The position numbers and the translations under genes were made by a program. From contig NZ_LWKZ01000024.1 of NCBI RefSeq assembly GCF_001905005.1, positions 899,299 through 963,298 of the forward strand: a stretch of DNA of 64,000 nucleotides, in the 5' to 3' direction. The notes under the pieces are model-generated. The model worked only from the letters and a program-made list of their open reading frames with translations. It did not search any database and had not been told where the DNA came from. Shown here piece by piece: positions 62,421 to 64,000 of the stretch (its first letter is position 1; the number at the start of each line of letters is the position of its first letter). Source of the stretch: Streptomyces sp. CB02923 (lineage in GTDB: Bacteria; Actinomycetota; Actinomycetes; Streptomycetales; Streptomycetaceae).

Positions 62421-63512
62421 TCAAGTCCTCTGTCCGGGGTCGGAGGCGGAGCCGGGTTTTTGGTCATCGGGTCCGGTGGTGCCACCGGGCTTCCGCTCAG
62501 GTCCACCGGTGTTGCCGGCGTCGTGCCCACGGGCGACGAGCGCGTTCAGAAGCGCCGCCGCGGTGGCCGCGTCGTCGACGGTCACCACGAACACACGGCC
62601 GTTCGTCAGCCGCAGCGCGAGCGCCTCGCCGGTACGCAGTACGACGCCGCTGCGCCCGGACCGTATCCGGTAGCCCCAGCCTCCGAAGTCGCGCAGCGGG
62701 TTGACCTGCTGGACTCCCGCTTCCTCCATCCGGGCCAGCGGGATGCGCAGGCGGGGGCGCGGTACGAAGGGCGAGGCGATGGTCAGGCCCCGGTGGTCGG
62801 CGGTGACCCGTACACCCGCGAACACGACGCTGGACACACACGCGACCCCGAAGCCCACCGCGCCGACCCAGTTCACCGCGAGGCCGAAGACCACGGCGAT
62901 GGCCAGGAAGCCGGGGGCGAGGACGAGCAGGACGGGCGAGCCGACGGTCCGCGACCAGCCGACGGTCTCGCCGTTCGCGAGATCCAGGGGCGGCGCCACC
63001 CGCGACGGCCCGGCCACCTTGTCCGCCCGTACCCGGTCGCGGCCGGCGCACAGCCACCCCGCCACCCCGCCGATGACCGCGACGCCCAGCGCCACGGCTA
63101 TGTGCACCGGCGGGAAGTGGACCGCCGACGCGTCACCGGCGTCCGCGTTCAGCAGCAGGATCGATACACACATATAGCCGAACAGGCCCATCAGTCCGTA
63201 GCCGACGCTGATCGCCCAGCGCAGGACGCCTGCCGCCTCGTTGCGCAGCACCAGTACGCCGATGACGGCACCGAAGATGACTGGCATACCCACCGATAAC
63301 GTGAGGAAGTCGGAAGCGGCGGCGAAGTCGTCACTGGCGCCGCCCGCGGTGAAGTGCACGGCCAGCGGGTCGGGCACCCGGTCCCGGACCGCCCGGTAGA
63401 CCGCGATGACGGTCGCGATGACGAGGAGGAACGGCAGTACGGCGAGCAGCGCCCGCCAAGGGCGGCGGGTCTCGGGCGGCCCGACGGCGGATCCGGCTTG
63501 CACAGCATTCAT
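62421..63512 (-). CDS. DUF1648 (SdpI-like) membrane protein
   Basis: A 363-residue membrane protein. An N-terminal helix and the DUF1648 segment (PDPLAVHFTAGGASDDFA) are followed by further helices near 70-90, 100-120, 135-155 and 195-240, and a C-terminal soluble domain (about 245-330) with beta-strands. DUF1648 is part of SdpI-type immunity proteins. A GGGAG site precedes the ATG. It is the first gene of the pair with the GntR regulator; the direct repeats at 63540 may be the operator. Confidence 0.8.
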   Translation of the reverse strand: MNAVQAGSAVGPPETRRPWRALLAVLPFLLVIATVIAVYRAVRDRVPDPLAVHFTAGGASDDFAAASDFLTLSVGMPVIFGAVIGVLVLRNEAAGVLRWAISVGYGLMGLFGYMCVSILLLNADAGDASAVHFPPVHIAVALGVAVIGGVAGWLCAGRDRVRADKVAGPSRVAPPLDLANGETVGWSRTVGSPVLLVLAPGFLAIAVVFGLAVNWVGAVGFGVACVSSVVFAGVRVTADHRGLTIASPFVPRPRLRIPLARMEEAGVQQVNPLRDFGGWGYRIRSGRSGVVLRTGEALALRLTNGRVFVVTVDDAATAAALLNALVARGHDAGNTGGPERKPGGTTGPDDQKPGSASDPGQRT

Positions 63513-63539
63513 GAGCGACTCCCTTTGTTTGCCTTACAG

Positions 63540-63555
63540 TAGAACAATAGAACAA
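63540..63555. promoter_or_regulatory. Direct repeat, candidate GntR site
   Basis: TAGAACAA is repeated back to back (63540-63555), about 28-43 bases upstream of the DUF1648 start in the divergent gap. It is AT-rich against the local background. Confidence 0.45.
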
Positions 63556-63585
63556 CACGTCGGAGAGGCCGCCGATTATTCACAG

Positions 63586-63601
63586 ATCTCATATGTGAGA
63601 T
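63586..63601. promoter_or_regulatory. Palindrome in front of the HTH-MurA gene
   Basis: ATCTCA-TATG-TGAGAT is a perfect 6-base-arm palindrome, 12 bases before the ATG at 63614. It is a likely operator, possibly bound by the HTH domain of the same protein. Confidence 0.55.
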
Positions 63602-63613
63602 ACCGTCTTGCTC

Positions 63614-64000
63614 ATGGCAGACGACTACCTCGTACGCATCGGCAGGCTCATCCGCGACGCGCGGCAGCATCGAGGCTGGACCCAGACGCAGCTCGCGGAG
63701 GCGCTCGGTACGAGCCAGAGCGCGGTCAACCGCATCGAACGCGGCAACCAGAACATCAGCCTTGAGATGATCGCGCGCATCGGCGAGGCCCTGGACAGTG
63801 AAATCGTCTCGCTGGGGTACGCGGGACCCATGCACCTTCGCGTCGTCGGCGGCCGACGGCTGTCCGGGAGCATCGACGTCAAGACGAGCAAGAACGCGTG
63901 CGTGGCCCTGCTGTGCGCCACGCTGCTCAACGCGGGCCGCACCACGCTGCGCCGGGTGGCCCGCATCGAGGAGGTCTACCGGATCCTGGAGGTGCTGGGC
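63614..64000 (+). CDS. murA2: MurA homologue with N-terminal HTH domain (MurA2), 3' truncated
   Basis: 129 visible codons. Residues 1-70 form a XRE-type helix-turn-helix (IGRLIRDARQHRGWTQTQLAEALG, QSAVNRIERGNQNIS). Residues from about 75 resemble the start of UDP-N-acetylglucosamine enolpyruvyl transferase: LRVVGGRRLSGSIDVKTSKNACVALLCATLL, where Lys-Asn of SKNA aligns with the catalytic Lys22/Asn23 pair. In S. coelicolor SCO5998 has this build next to acnA (SCO5999). No Shine-Dalgarno is clear. The rest, including the catalytic Cys, lies outside the window. Confidence 0.8.
   Translation, partial: MADDYLVRIGRLIRDARQHRGWTQTQLAEALGTSQSAVNRIERGNQNISLEMIARIGEALDSEIVSLGYAGPMHLRVVGGRRLSGSIDVKTSKNACVALLCATLLNAGRTTLRRVARIEEVYRILEVLG

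Overview
The window is high-GC actinobacterial DNA, almost certainly from a Streptomyces chromosome. Codons end mostly in G or C, many genes start with GTG, and there are Tat and lipoprotein signals. Sporulation regulator WhiI and RNase D are neighbours, and a HemQ/HemY/HemE (coproporphyrin-type) haem gene set is present. From memory, the gene order follows S. coelicolor roughly from SCO6045 down to SCO5998: MNIO (DUF692) protein, hemQ/hemY, hemE, DUF3000, whiI, rnd, fadA-fadB, dxs, xylH-G-F, rok7B7, ngcG-F-E, acnA, murA2. That order was used to help name genes. No tRNA, rRNA, CRISPR array, transposase or integrase was seen.

Region by region. Bases 1-9200 hold the end of a LysE exporter, a DUF692 multinuclear iron oxygenase coupled to a membrane protein with a Ser/Gly/Cys tail, a soluble beta-propeller protein, two secreted proteins (DUF4142, DUF1996) and a secreted peptidase-like hydrolase. 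Bases 9200-21950 hold haem genes (hemQ, hemY, hemE), a DUF4349 lipoprotein, a thiolase, an aldehyde dehydrogenase, a CoA-disulfide-reductase-like flavoprotein, DUF3000, whiI with a sigma-WhiG-like promoter, and rnd. Bases 21950-31000 hold a PepSY lipoprotein, the fadA-fadB beta-oxidation pair, a Nudix hydrolase, an amino-acid permease and dxs. Bases 31000-38750 look accessory: decayed fragments (one resembling the N-terminus of a VioC/clavaminate-synthase-type dioxygenase), an ABC transporter/two-component operon and a lipoprotein. Bases 39000-51200 form a sugar block: xylose ABC genes, the ROK regulator, the GlcNAc/chitobiose-type ABC genes ngcEFG and a secreted GH92 alpha-mannosidase. Bases 51200-55200 hold an FG-GAP-like secreted protein and acnA.

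Bases 55500-63500 are a second accessory block between acnA and murA2: an NmrA-like protein, an iron-box-controlled siderophore ABC operon with a fused permease, a small HTH regulator coupled to an alpha/beta hydrolase, and a DUF1648 membrane protein with a YtrA-type GntR regulator. The window ends inside a MurA homologue that has an N-terminal HTH domain.

The strongest candidate for an undescribed system is the MNIO plus Cys-tail membrane protein pair (724-3122). It looks like an iron enzyme that modifies cysteines on a membrane-anchored substrate. Other striking signals are the control elements: a sigma-WhiG-type promoter, two iron boxes, a TamR-like palindrome upstream of acnA, a dre-like site and a LacI-type operator between ngcE and the mannosidase gene, a perfect 14-bp inverted repeat before the small HTH gene, and a palindrome before the HTH-MurA gene.
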